A stretch of 64,000 bases of DNA, from assembly GCF_003957745.1 (NCBI RefSeq), contig NZ_CP020373.1, forward strand, positions 1,736,001-1,800,000, given 5' to 3'. Below, piece after piece: positions 17,242-26,331 of the stretch (position 1 is its first letter; the number at the start of each line of letters is the position of its first letter). The notes beneath the pieces were generated by a model. The model did not search any database. It was not told where the DNA came from and saw nothing but the letters and a program-made list of their open reading frames with translations. Both the position numbers and the translations under genes were made by a program. Source of the DNA: Shewanella khirikhana. Its GTDB lineage: Bacteria; Pseudomonadota; Gammaproteobacteria; Enterobacterales; Shewanellaceae.

Positions 17242-17961
17242 ATGTTAAAACACACTCTGGCCATCGCCATCATCGCCCTGACCGCGGGTTGTTCCATGAC
17301 GCAAACGCCCCAGCCCACAGGCCCGCAACCTGTGAATGCCGACGAGTTCAAGCAGGCCATGGCTGCCCAGCAAACTGAACTGCTGGCCGCCATCAGTGCC
17401 GTAAAAGATGACTCCCGCGCTCAGATAGCTGAGCTTGATCAAGCCATCACAGCCCTGGATCAGGAAGTTAAAACCCTGGGGCAGAAACAGGCCACAGCCG
17501 CGCCGAGTCAACCTCAGGTGGAATGCCCTCCCAGCGCCATTGGTGATAAATTCATGCTGGGTGAAGTGGAAAATGTCTTTGTTGAAGAGCTGAAAACCAG
17601 CTTTGAAACCCGTATTGATACCGGCGCCGAAAGCTCTTCGCTGGATGCGCGTAACATTCTGCTGTTTGAGCGCGACGGCACCCAATGGGTACGCTTCGAT
17701 GTGTTCACCCAGGGCGAAGACAAACCCGCCTCCACCTTCGAAGCCAAGGTGGTGCGCTTTGTGCGCATCAAACAGGACACAGAAACAGACGATCGCCGTC
17801 CGGTGATCCACGCCCACCTGAAAATCGGCAAATTCAGTGCCGAAACCGATTTGAACCTGACCGATCGCAGCCATTTGGATTATCCGCTGCTGCTTGGCCG
17901 CAAATTTATGAAAGACATTGCCGTTGTCGATGTAGGCCAACGTTTCATTCACGGCAAGTAA
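17242..17961 (+). CDS. Retropepsin-like lipoprotein (ATP-dependent zinc protease / RimB-like family)
   Basis: Protein of 239 residues. I chose the ATG at 17242: it follows AAAGGGAAG, and the product then opens with a lipoprotein signal ending LTAGC (Cys at about 17). A coiled, Gln/Ala-rich linker follows, then the domain known as putative ATP-dependent zinc protease. The aspartyl-protease-like motif IDTGAESSSLDA is present with Asp126, and RSHLDYPLLLGRKFM is the second typical block. Comparative genomics has linked such domains to RimK-like ATP-grasp ligases as the cleaving partner. Here it is followed by exactly such partners (27 bp, then 1 bp gaps). Anchoring in a membrane and periplasmic location are inferred from the lipobox. 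Confidence 0.85.
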   Translation: MLKHTLAIAIIALTAGCSMTQTPQPTGPQPVNADEFKQAMAAQQTELLAAISAVKDDSRAQIAELDQAITALDQEVKTLGQKQATAAPSQPQVECPPSAIGDKFMLGEVENVFVEELKTSFETRIDTGAESSSLDARNILLFERDGTQWVRFDVFTQGEDKPASTFEAKVVRFVRIKQDTETDDRRPVIHAHLKIGKFSAETDLNLTDRSHLDYPLLLGRKFMKDIAVVDVGQRFIHGK

Positions 17962-17988
17962 CAGGCAAATTCACGCCAAGGAGAGCAG

Positions 17989-19491
17989 ATGCACTCACGT
18001 AAGCCTTTTTACATTCTCGTTTTTTTGCTGTTTGTCGTTGGCTTGGCAAGCAGCATTTACCGTGGCATTGAGCACAGAGTCCCCTTTCTGCCCGGGCAGC
18101 AGGTAGAAACCTGGGCCATCGACGCCAAGGTCAGCTTTGTTGGCCAGGGTGATGCAGGTGAAGTGTCACTGGCACTGCCGCAGGATCCCGCCTATGAAGT
18201 GCTGATGGAGCACACCACCTCGCCGGGCTACGGTTTGTCGATTATCGATGATGAGCAGGGCCGGCGCGCCATCTGGAGTAAACGCCAGGTCAGCGGTCAG
18301 CAGGACCTCTACTATAAGGTCACGCTGGTACCCACAGGTCAGACACGCCTGGTCGATGACGATGAGCCCGCCGCGCCCGAAGCCCCTGTGTGGGCCGCTA
18401 CCGAGAAAGCCGCAGCTGAAGAAATCATTGACGAAGCCTGGGCTCAGAGTGGCTCCAATCTGTCCTATGCACGGCAACTGGTACGCCTGGTTGGCGGCGA
18501 CAAGAGCCAGAATCTGGCGCTGCTGCTGACCGCCAATCGCCCTGCCAAGCTGTTTATCAATCTGCTGGCTGCCAAAGGGGTTCCTGCCCGTGAAGTATCG
18601 GCGCTGCGCCTTGAAGATCAACGTCGCCGCCAGCAACTGGTGAGCTTTGTTGAAGTGTACGACAAAGGCGAGTGGCACCTGTTCGATGCCAGCAACGGCA
18701 AAGAAGGCCGCCCTGAAAACCTGCTGCTGTGGGAGCGTCAGGGCAAGTCGGTGCTGGACGTGATTGGTGGCAACAACTCTCAGGTGAACTTCTCCATGCT
18801 GATGGAAACCCGCCCTGCACTGTCGACCTCCATCGACATGATGGAGCTGGGTCAGGGGCTGGATTTCTCCCTATATCAGTTACCGTTGGAAGAGCAAAGC
18901 CTGTTCAAGGGCATCCTGCTTATTCCTATCGGCGTGCTGATGGTGGTGTTCCTTAGGGTGATTATCGGTATTAAAACCTCAGGCACCTTTATGCCGGTAC
19001 TGATTGCGCTGGCGTTTATCCAAACCACCCTGGTTACCGGTTTGGTGGGCTTTTTGCTGATTGTCTCCTGTGGTTTGATGATCCGCTCTTATCTGTCGCA
19101 CCTCAATTTGCTGCTGATTTCACGAATATCCGCGGTGATCATTGTGGTTATCGGCATCATCGGCATTTTCACCCTGCTGTCGTACAAGTTTGGCTTAAGC
19201 GAAGGCCTGACCATTACCTTCTTCCCGATGATCATTCTGGCCTGGACCATTGAGCGTATGTCCATCCTGTGGGAAGAAGAAGGCGCCAAGGAAGTGGTAC
19301 TTCAGGGCGGCGGCAGCCTGCTGGTTGCTACCCTTGCCTATCTCGCCATGAGCGCCACCTGGGTACAGCACTGGGTATTCAATTTCCTGGGTATTCACCT
19401 GGTGATCCTGGCGCTGGTCATGCTGATGGGTCAGTACACCGGCTATCGCCTGCTGGAGCTTAAGCGCTTCAAGCCACTGGCAGGAGAATAA
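17989..19491 (+). CDS. Inactive-transglutaminase-domain protein with C-terminal multi-pass membrane domain
   Basis: Protein of 500 residues. An N-terminal membrane segment (about 7-23, ILVFLLFVVGLASSIYRG) is followed by a periplasmic region of about 290 residues. That region is a transglutaminase-like fold, recognisable in SYARQLVRLVGGDKSQNLALLLTAN and GEWHLFDASNGKEG, without an evident catalytic Cys. Then come about six or seven membrane helices from residue 310 on, including the family motif MVVFLRVIIGIKTSGTFMPVLIALAF. It matches the inactive transglutaminase plus 7TM family. AAGGAGAG precedes the ATG, and the downstream ATP-grasp gene begins one base after its stop. A role as a receptor or scaffold for a peptide substrate is inference. 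Confidence 0.85.
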   Translation: MHSRKPFYILVFLLFVVGLASSIYRGIEHRVPFLPGQQVETWAIDAKVSFVGQGDAGEVSLALPQDPAYEVLMEHTTSPGYGLSIIDDEQGRRAIWSKRQVSGQQDLYYKVTLVPTGQTRLVDDDEPAAPEAPVWAATEKAAAEEIIDEAWAQSGSNLSYARQLVRLVGGDKSQNLALLLTANRPAKLFINLLAAKGVPAREVSALRLEDQRRRQQLVSFVEVYDKGEWHLFDASNGKEGRPENLLLWERQGKSVLDVIGGNNSQVNFSMLMETRPALSTSIDMMELGQGLDFSLYQLPLEEQSLFKGILLIPIGVLMVVFLRVIIGIKTSGTFMPVLIALAFIQTTLVTGLVGFLLIVSCGLMIRSYLSHLNLLLISRISAVIIVVIGIIGIFTLLSYKFGLSEGLTITFFPMIILAWTIERMSILWEEEGAKEVVLQGGGSLLVATLAYLAMSATWVQHWVFNFLGIHLVILALVMLMGQYTGYRLLELKRFKPLAGE

Positions 19492-19492
19492 T

Positions 19493-20449
19493 ATGCGATA
19501 TGCCTGGCCATGGGAGCTGCGCCGCGCCGGCGTGCTCAATATGAATAAGCGCAATATCGACTACATAGGTCGCTATAATCCGCGCAAATATTACAAGCGG
19601 GTGGACGATAAGCTCACCACCAAACAGCTTGCGCTTGCCAACGACATTGCCGTGCCCGATCTGATTGGTGTGGTGAAAGAGCAGCATGAAATCGCCGATA
19701 TTCCGGAGATGGTGCTGGATCGCAGCGGCTTTGTGATCAAGCCTGCCAAAGGCTCTGGCGGCAAAGGGATTTTGGTGATCACCAAAGTCGAAAATGGCCG
19801 TTATTTCAAGCCAAGTGGCAATGAAGTGACCCCAAGCGAAATCGACCGCCACGTGTCCAACATCCTCAGCGGCCTGTTCTCACTCGGCGGTAAGCCCGAT
19901 GTGGCCATTGTGGAAGGCCTTATTCAGTTCGACCCTGTGTTCGATGGCTTTAGCTACGAAGGGGTGCCGGATATCCGCCTGATTGTCTTTAAAGGCTACC
20001 CGGTGATGGGCATGCTGCGCTTGTCCACCGCTGCCTCTGACGGCAAGGCCAACCTGCACCAGGGCGCCGTTGGCGTTGGCATCGACATCGCCACAGGTAA
20101 AGGCCTCAGGGCGGTGCAGTTTAACGAGCCAATCGAGTTTCATCCCGATACAGGGCGTCGCCTGATGGATATTCAGGTGCCCGATTGGGATGTGCTGCTG
20201 AGAACCGCCTCCAGCGCCTACGAGATGTGCGAGCTTGGCTATCTTGGCACCGACATGGTGCTCGACAGCGAAAAAGGCCCGTTACTGCTTGAGCTCAACG
20301 CCCGCCCTGGCCTTGCCATTCAAATCGCCAACGGCAAGGGACTCCTGCCACGGCTCAAACACGTTGAGTCACTTGGCAACCACACCCCTTCAGTGGATGA
20401 CAGGGTCGCCTATGCGAAAATCCATTTTGGCGCTGGCGCTGATTTCTAG
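19493..20449 (+). CDS. RimK-like ATP-grasp ligase (alpha-L-glutamate ligase-like protein)
   Basis: Protein of 318 residues with an ATP-grasp fold. The nucleotide-binding loop is VIKPAKGSGGKGILVI (about 81-96), and the metal-binding block is LLLELNARPGLAIQIAN near residue 265. The N-terminus MRYAWPWELRRAGVLNMNKRN is typical of the alpha-L-glutamate ligase-like family that travels with the preceding transglutaminase-like gene. It should form an amide or peptide bond between a carboxylate and an amino acid using ATP, in the cytoplasm. Substrates are unknown. AGGAG lies 10 bases upstream. The 3' end overlaps the next gene by 38 bp. Confidence 0.87.
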   Translation: MRYAWPWELRRAGVLNMNKRNIDYIGRYNPRKYYKRVDDKLTTKQLALANDIAVPDLIGVVKEQHEIADIPEMVLDRSGFVIKPAKGSGGKGILVITKVENGRYFKPSGNEVTPSEIDRHVSNILSGLFSLGGKPDVAIVEGLIQFDPVFDGFSYEGVPDIRLIVFKGYPVMGMLRLSTAASDGKANLHQGAVGVGIDIATGKGLRAVQFNEPIEFHPDTGRRLMDIQVPDWDVLLRTASSAYEMCELGYLGTDMVLDSEKGPLLLELNARPGLAIQIANGKGLLPRLKHVESLGNHTPSVDDRVAYAKIHFGAGADF

Positions 20450-22094
20450 CGCCCACGTCTCTTCTGCTGTTGCCGAACCCTTATCGCTGCTGACACATCA
20501 GTGTCAGCAGCTCTCTTTTGCGGGCGACTTCAGCCAAAGGTTCGCTGAAAACAACGCAAGGGGCAGCGCCGAACAGGCCCGAGACTTTGACCGTCTCACG
20601 CTTGGGCTGAATAACCTTGCCGATCAGTTGAGTTACTTCCTGGCCAAGCCCCTACCTTCTGCGGTGCGGGACTCACTGCTGAGCTGCCAAATCCGTTTAG
20701 CCGATGAGGTAGCAACTATCGTCGCCAGTCCTGCGTTTTCACGCTTATCTGCAAGCTTTCGTGAAACCCAAGACAGCGAAATTGCCGCGCTTGGCAACGC
20801 CATGGCCTTTATGGCCCTGAGCCAACTGCCGCAGGATGACAAAGCAAGGCTACATAGCGGTGAAGCAAGCTTTATGTCTCACCGGCGCCGGGAGGGCTTT
20901 TCACTCAATACCGCTCCCGAGTGCAGTATTGCCGGACACCACACCAGCGGCGCCGACACGGCAGCTGCCGAAGAAGCACAAACCGCGCCGGTTTCCATCG
21001 AGCGCCAGATGGCCAGCTATCTTATCCATCAGCCCGACTCACACTGCCGGGAGCTTGCCTGGAAAGCGTTCCAGCGGCGTGATAACAGCAGCGGCAGTGC
21101 AAGCCTTGCGCTTATTCAGCAAATCCGTACGGCGCAGGCAAGGCGCGCGGGGTTTGCCAGTTTTGCTGATCTGCAGCTAAGCAGAAGCTTTCTTGATACC
21201 CAGGAGCGGGTAAATGACTTTTTGGCCAGCACTCGCCCAGCGCCAGCTCTGGCTCCCTGGAACATTGGCCTGGCTCTCAAACAGGCAGAAAACCACACTG
21301 ACACCCTGGACAGCGACAGCTTCCTGAGTCAGGCACTTGCTGCGCTCGGTGATTTTGGCATCCAGGCCGAAGCCATTCATTCCAGACATTGGCGTTTGTG
21401 GCTCGATGGCCGTCTGCTTGGCGAACTGATGATTGCCGACGGCGCCAAACCGCGCCTCGACATGACCCGGCGCGCAGTCTTCACTCGTCAGTTTGCTCAG
21501 GGGCTGCTGAGTATGCCCAAAGCACTCAAAGGCGCCGAACAGGCCGAGCGCCTGCTTCAGACGCTTAGCGATGCCATCAGCCAGATGGCGAGCAGCCAGC
21601 GCTATTACCTGCTAAGCCGCGATAGCCTTTCGCAGGAAACCCGGCAACTGGCAAGTCAGTGGCTGGCTCAAACGCTGGCTGCCAAGCTGGACACCGCGAT
21701 ACCACCAAAATCCGAGCGGGAAGTGCTCGCAAGTTCCCATGGACTCGCCCAGGAGTATTACCGCGCCGCACTGGCGCTGGCCTTTTTCAGCAATTCAGAC
21801 AGTGCACCTGACCCCTTCTCAACCCATTTTCAGGGTGAGTGGCAAGACAGAGACAGCCAATATCAAAGCAGCTCGGCATTGATGCAGGAAGGGGCTTTGC
21901 TGTATCGGCGGCTGTGGTATTTACGGCTTTCACATTACCTGAACCAACACGCACAAGTTAGCGAACACGATATCTTCACCCGGCTTTTGGTCAACCCCGA
22001 GCAACTTTCCCTCGACGCCTTACTGGCGCAAATCCTCGGGCACAGCATAAGCCGCGACGAACTGATAAGGAGCATTGCCCATGACATTCACTAA
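20412..22094 (+). CDS. Exported M3-peptidase-like protein lacking the zinc-binding motif
   Basis: I place the start at the ATG at 20412 because AGGG lies 6 bases upstream and the product opens with a signal peptide (MRKSILALALISSAHVSSAVAEP). This gives 560 residues. Stretches such as ARRAGFASFADLQLSRSFLD, APWNIGLALKQAENH and LLGELMIADGAKPR resemble the oligopeptidase A/Dcp (M3) fold. The helix where M3 enzymes carry HEFGH here reads TRQFAQGLLS, with RQFAQ at 359-363, so both zinc histidines and the catalytic Glu are missing. No other HExxH exists in the protein. I infer a catalytically dead, periplasmic peptide-binding homologue. It overlaps the ATP-grasp gene by 38 bp and the next gene by 14 bp, so it belongs to the module. 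Confidence 0.75.
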   Translation: MRKSILALALISSAHVSSAVAEPLSLLTHQCQQLSFAGDFSQRFAENNARGSAEQARDFDRLTLGLNNLADQLSYFLAKPLPSAVRDSLLSCQIRLADEVATIVASPAFSRLSASFRETQDSEIAALGNAMAFMALSQLPQDDKARLHSGEASFMSHRRREGFSLNTAPECSIAGHHTSGADTAAAEEAQTAPVSIERQMASYLIHQPDSHCRELAWKAFQRRDNSSGSASLALIQQIRTAQARRAGFASFADLQLSRSFLDTQERVNDFLASTRPAPALAPWNIGLALKQAENHTDTLDSDSFLSQALAALGDFGIQAEAIHSRHWRLWLDGRLLGELMIADGAKPRLDMTRRAVFTRQFAQGLLSMPKALKGAEQAERLLQTLSDAISQMASSQRYYLLSRDSLSQETRQLASQWLAQTLAAKLDTAIPPKSEREVLASSHGLAQEYYRAALALAFFSNSDSAPDPFSTHFQGEWQDRDSQYQSSSALMQEGALLYRRLWYLRLSHYLNQHAQVSEHDIFTRLLVNPEQLSLDALLAQILGHSISRDELIRSIAHDIH

Positions 22095-23220
22095 GGCTCT
22101 TATAGGTGCAGCGCTGGGAAGCGCTCTTTTAAGCCCGCTGTCATTTGCCGCCAGCCAGGCCGATATCGACCGGGTCTACAACGCCATACAGCAAAACCTT
22201 GAAACCCACCTGTATCAATTACCGCCACGGGTTCAGGGTCATTACGGCATTCGCATGTACCGCATGACCGGCGATGACAAATACGCCAACGCAGCCCTGG
22301 TCGACTTGTTTGCCGTTACCGAGGCCCAAAGCTTTTACGCCTGCAATCTGGAGAAACCCGGTTTTATAGAAAAAGCATCGGAGGAAGCCATTAGCGTTCT
22401 GGGCAAAGGGCCAAGGGCCAAAGCCCGCAAGAAGGCGCTGGAAGACATTCCCGAGTTTTTGTTTTTTACCGACGTATTACTGCGATTTGGCAGCAGGATC
22501 GATGAATTTGGCCTGGAAGGCCCCTGCCACCAGCAGATGATAGCCGCGCTCAAAAGTACCGATTTAAAGAAAGGCCTGACCTCACCCGACATGATTGAAG
22601 CCTGGGCTGCACAGCTGGCCAACTATGTGTATTGGGCAAAGCAGCTGGGAGTGGGCGATTATCTCAAAGAGTACCGGGATGCCTTCAATGCCGTGTATCC
22701 GGCTTCGCGGGACAAGGAGCTTGATAAGGCGCAGTTTCGAAACAAGCTTTACGGCATGACCCACTTCATCTTTGCCGCCAGTGGTTATTACCAGACCGAG
22801 GTGGATGCAAAAGAATTTGCCTGGGTGCTGGATTACTTCGAAGCCAATATCGAGCGGATCCTGACCGACGCCACCGATGACATCATTGCCGAAGTCGGAG
22901 TCAGCTTCCTGCTGGCGCAGAAACCTTCCCATCCTGTTGTGGCCAAAACCCGCGACCATATCGTCAACGCCTTCGATGAAAAGCACAATATCATTCCCTC
23001 GCCCAAAGGAAATCCAGATCTGGCCCTTGGTGAGCACAGAAATATGCTGGCTATGATGTTGCTGCGCTGGCCTGAAAAGCTCACCCCTGGCCCCATGTTG
23101 GCCGAGCTCAAAGCCACCAGGAAGTATTTACCGATGCAGGTAAGCGAAAAAGCGGCGAAAGCCAAGGAAAATGCTCAGGGGAAAGACGCCAAATCCAGGA
23201 CAGAGAAAAGCGCGAAATAA
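22081..23220 (+). CDS. Exported protein of unknown function (possibly DUF3541)
   Basis: The ATG at 22081 follows AAGGAG by 8 bases and gives 379 residues with a signal peptide (ALGSALLSPLSFAAS). The mature part is mainly helical with no catalytic motif I recognise; conserved-looking segments are QGHYGIRMYRMTGDDKYANAALVDL, YGMTHFIFAASGYYQ and LGEHRNMLAMMLLRWPE. The C-terminus is a Lys/Ala/Glu-rich charged tail. It resembles the DUF3541 family from memory, but I cannot confirm that. The 14-bp overlap with the M3-like gene and the terminator 25 bp after its stop make it the last gene of the envelope module. Confidence 0.75.
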   Translation: MTFTKALIGAALGSALLSPLSFAASQADIDRVYNAIQQNLETHLYQLPPRVQGHYGIRMYRMTGDDKYANAALVDLFAVTEAQSFYACNLEKPGFIEKASEEAISVLGKGPRAKARKKALEDIPEFLFFTDVLLRFGSRIDEFGLEGPCHQQMIAALKSTDLKKGLTSPDMIEAWAAQLANYVYWAKQLGVGDYLKEYRDAFNAVYPASRDKELDKAQFRNKLYGMTHFIFAASGYYQTEVDAKEFAWVLDYFEANIERILTDATDDIIAEVGVSFLLAQKPSHPVVAKTRDHIVNAFDEKHNIIPSPKGNPDLALGEHRNMLAMMLLRWPEKLTPGPMLAELKATRKYLPMQVSEKAAKAKENAQGKDAKSRTEKSAK

Positions 23221-23244
23221 CGCCAAACCCGCTCAGCTTTCATT

Positions 23245-23270
23245 AAAACCGCGCCAAGGCGCGGTTTTTT
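23245..23270 (+). terminator. Terminator ending the cmoA-to-envelope-module transcript
   Basis: AAACCGCGCC-AA-GGCGCGGTTT forms a 10-bp stem and is followed by T residues. No terminator was seen between cmoA and here. Confidence 0.9.
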
Positions 23271-23329
23271 ATTGCAAAAAATCGAAGTAAAGGTGCAGTA
23301 TCTAACTAAATCCTTTCGAATCTTTGACT

Positions 23330-24232
23330 ATGCACAGAGCCAAATCCACCCTCGAGCAATGGCGCATTCTGCAGGCCGTGGTTGACCATGGCGGTTATGC
23401 CCAGGCCGCAGCGGCACTCAATAAGAGTCAGTCCTCATTAAACCATGCGGTGGCCAAGCTGCAGCATCAGCTGGGGGTGGAGCTTTTGGAAATTCGGGGG
23501 CGCAAGGCTTATCTCACCAATCGCGGTGAAGTGCTGCTAAGACGCAGTCGATACATCACACAATCGGTGATGGAGCTTGAGCAGCTCGCATCAAACCTCG
23601 AAAAAGGCTGGGAACCTGAAATCACCATCGCCCGCGAGATCATTTACCCGATGGATAAACTGATTGCCGCCATTAACCGTTTTTTGCCCAATTGCCGCGG
23701 TACCCGGGTGACTGTGATTGATTCAGTGCTGGCAGGCACGCACGAGCTGGTACACGACAAGAAGGTCGATATTGCCCTGTGCGGCGGCAATCCGCCTAAG
23801 GGATTTCTTGCCCAGCCACTGTGCACCGCCGATCTGGTGCTGGTTTGCCATCCGTCCAACCCGCTGGCGGCCGAACCCAAAAACCATGACGACAAGTCAC
23901 TTGCCCAGCATTTACAAATCGTTATACGTGATACGGCCTATAAATCTGCCACCGATATCGGATGGCTTAAGGCCGAGCAGCGCTGGACTGTAAGCAATTT
24001 CCACGAAGCCAAAGCCATTTTGGCCTCAGGCAGCGGCTTTTGCTGGCTGCCCAAAGAAATGGTGGAAAAGGAGCTGAGGGATGGCGAGCTAGTCAGGCTG
24101 TTTTTAATTGGCAGCGAATGCAGGCGCGTGCCGATTAACCTGATTATTCCCAGCAGGGACGATCAGGGACCCGCCGGACGGGCGCTGGAAGAGCTGATTT
24201 TGGCACAGCACGGTATTTCAGACCGTCAGTGA
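23330..24232 (+). CDS. LysR-family transcriptional regulator
   Basis: Protein of 300 residues. An N-terminal winged helix-turn-helix (LEQWRILQAVVDHGGYAQAAAALNKSQSSLNHAVAKLQHQLGVELLE) is followed by a linker helix and a type 2 periplasmic-binding-like effector domain (IDSVLAGTHELVHDKKVDIALCGG). The ATG at 23330 is used; a TTG two codons upstream is possible, and neither has a strong Shine-Dalgarno. The target is unknown. It lies just after the envelope module's terminator, so that operon is one candidate. Its last 15 bases overlap the 3' end of the convergent gene at 24218. Confidence 0.92.
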   Translation: MHRAKSTLEQWRILQAVVDHGGYAQAAAALNKSQSSLNHAVAKLQHQLGVELLEIRGRKAYLTNRGEVLLRRSRYITQSVMELEQLASNLEKGWEPEITIAREIIYPMDKLIAAINRFLPNCRGTRVTVIDSVLAGTHELVHDKKVDIALCGGNPPKGFLAQPLCTADLVLVCHPSNPLAAEPKNHDDKSLAQHLQIVIRDTAYKSATDIGWLKAEQRWTVSNFHEAKAILASGSGFCWLPKEMVEKELRDGELVRLFLIGSECRRVPINLIIPSRDDQGPAGRALEELILAQHGISDRQ

Positions 24233-26326
24233 TACTCCGGATGAGCGTCGGTCGTCCTCGTTAGCGGACTCTTCTTCAACGGCATTGAGGTAAGCCAGAA
24301 TCGCTCTTGGTGGGCCCAGCAAGCTGATATCCACCGCCTTTTTGGCACTCTGTGGATTATCGGTGCTGTCATCTTGATTGTTGTCTGTGCTGGAAGCGGT
24401 ACTGTCAGCGGTCGCTGAAACTGCCGCTGTCGATGAACTCTCTCCTACCTGTGTTTGTTCAGTGTCATCATCCGTGATTGAAATGGTTTGTGCCAAAGAC
24501 GCCCTCACCCGCTCGCTGATTTGCTCAACCACGGCATCCTGCTTAGTGTCTTTTACCAGCGCGCCCGTTTCATCCAGGCTACCACCAGCAAGCGTAGGGG
24601 TTACAGGCTCAAAGGCCGGTAGTTCATCAATGGCGTTATCGGCACCAAGCAGCGGTGCCAAAGCTTCTTTGTCTGGCATGGCTGCCTGACGCTCTTCCAC
24701 AAGCGACTCTTTTGCGGTGTTGATTTTACGCAGTGCTTCGGCCGCCACCATCAAATCGGCCTGGGAAGGGTTAACCGGCGCCATCGCTGCAGCATAGACC
24801 TGCTGCATCTTATTGATAGTCGCCCGGGCATTGCCGTGTACCGGCGCGATATCGATAGAGACTTCACCGCCGGTGGCGTAGCGCTTGCCATCGGGGCCCA
24901 CTTCGTATTCAAAATTGGGTGAACGGGCGTATTGCCCCCCTACCGCCGCATGGGCGCGTTCATGGGCGTGTACTTCTTCCTGACGTGCTTCGAGTTGCCT
25001 TACTTCCATTGCTTCCCGGGCCATGGCCTGCGCCTCACGCTGGGCATTGGCCTTGGCTCTGGCGTCATCTTCAGTATCAGTTCGGGATGGCTCGGTGCTG
25101 CTGCGCGCGGCGGTATCTTCAAACACCTTACTGAGCTGCTCTCGCCTGGCGGCGTCTTTTTGCTGTTTGTCTGCCTGAGCCTGCTGTTCGCGCTGTGCAG
25201 CCTCGGCTTCTCTATTGGCGGCTTCTCTATTGGCGGCATCTCGGCCCACGTCATCAGCCGCAGCTGTCTCTTGAGCGTCTTGAGTGGAGCCATCCCCGCC
25301 AACGACCACTGGTGCCGCAGATGGGGCTGCTCGCTGCTCATTAAATGTAGATGGCGTTTGCGGCGACAGACGGGGGGTCGCATCTGGCACGCCCGGCTCC
25401 ATACTAAAACCACTCGTAGTGCCGTTTGATGCCGCTTGCGCCCCACCAAACACCAACTCAGGTGACGTCACAGCGGCTGCAGATGAGGGCGTTACCGGGG
25501 AAACTCCCATTCCACCGGCCCGATCACTGCCGGGGCCAGTGCTGAATGAACCACCGAGCCCCGCATTTACTGCAGCTGTTGTTGTACCTGGGAGAGTACC
25601 TAAGGCCTGGCCAGTGCCCAGACTAAAGGATGGGCTATCAGCCAATGCTGTCAGCGCTATATCAGCGGTTTTGGGCGCATATTGCGCGGCTGAACCAGCA
25701 CTATCTGCTAAACCGGAACTGTTGCGTGGCTCAGATGACATTACTGGCATAGCTGCGATGGATTGCGGGCCAGTGAGCAGATTGAAAGAAACAGGCGGCG
25801 CAGCTGGCGACGATGGCGATGCCAGGGTCGCAGTGCCTGAACCAACACCCGTTGGGACTTCGGCCAGGGAGTCGCTATCAAAGCTGACAGCGCCAGCCGC
25901 AGTTGGGCTTGAGCCTGAACTTGAGACTTGACTTGAGCCCAGGCTTGAAACTGGACCTGAACCTGAATTTGCTCCCGAGCTTAAACGCGGACTCGGCAGA
26001 ACGCTTTTTGCATCAGCAGAAGCGCCGCTTAAGGCTTTACCACCTATCGATGCTGGCGTCATTGCTGCCGCTGACATGCTTGCAGCATTTGAAAAGCTGC
26101 CAGCAACAGGCCCGGCGGTTGTAACGACGGCACTGGGTTGAGAAGAAATAGCTGAAGATGAAATCGACGATGATGAAATAGCAGAGGGAGGAGATGAAAG
26201 AACGCGCTTTCCCTGCGTGGCAGTAGATGCCCCGTTAGGTGCAGCGCCCTCTTCTCGCCCGGAGCCTAAACTCCTGAGCTGATTAGCTGACGCCGTTTGG
26301 GTAACAGACAGCGTCGAAGAAACCAT
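24218..26326 (-). CDS. SprA-related putative metalloprotease with long low-complexity N-terminus
   Basis: Protein of 702 residues. The first 320 or so are Ser/Ala/Gly/Pro-rich and probably disordered. An Arg/Glu/Ala-rich coiled stretch follows (about 370-450), then the conserved domain with EEVHAHERAHAAVGGQYARSP (HERAH, 455-459) and YATGGEVSIDIAPVHGNARATINKMQQVYAAAMAPVNPS. This block matches the SprA-related / CJM1_0395 putative metalloprotease family from memory. HERAH fits HExxH, so zinc binding is plausible but unproven. No signal peptide is visible. It starts 5 bp after the small gene at 26332-26583, so the two form an operon. Confidence 0.8.
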   Translation of the reverse strand: MVSSTLSVTQTASANQLRSLGSGREEGAAPNGASTATQGKRVLSSPPSAISSSSISSSAISSQPSAVVTTAGPVAGSFSNAASMSAAAMTPASIGGKALSGASADAKSVLPSPRLSSGANSGSGPVSSLGSSQVSSSGSSPTAAGAVSFDSDSLAEVPTGVGSGTATLASPSSPAAPPVSFNLLTGPQSIAAMPVMSSEPRNSSGLADSAGSAAQYAPKTADIALTALADSPSFSLGTGQALGTLPGTTTAAVNAGLGGSFSTGPGSDRAGGMGVSPVTPSSAAAVTSPELVFGGAQAASNGTTSGFSMEPGVPDATPRLSPQTPSTFNEQRAAPSAAPVVVGGDGSTQDAQETAAADDVGRDAANREAANREAEAAQREQQAQADKQQKDAARREQLSKVFEDTAARSSTEPSRTDTEDDARAKANAQREAQAMAREAMEVRQLEARQEEVHAHERAHAAVGGQYARSPNFEYEVGPDGKRYATGGEVSIDIAPVHGNARATINKMQQVYAAAMAPVNPSQADLMVAAEALRKINTAKESLVEERQAAMPDKEALAPLLGADNAIDELPAFEPVTPTLAGGSLDETGALVKDTKQDAVVEQISERVRASLAQTISITDDDTEQTQVGESSSTAAVSATADSTASSTDNNQDDSTDNPQSAKKAVDISLLGPPRAILAYLNAVEEESANEDDRRSSGVSLTV

Positions 26327-26331
26327 GGCGG

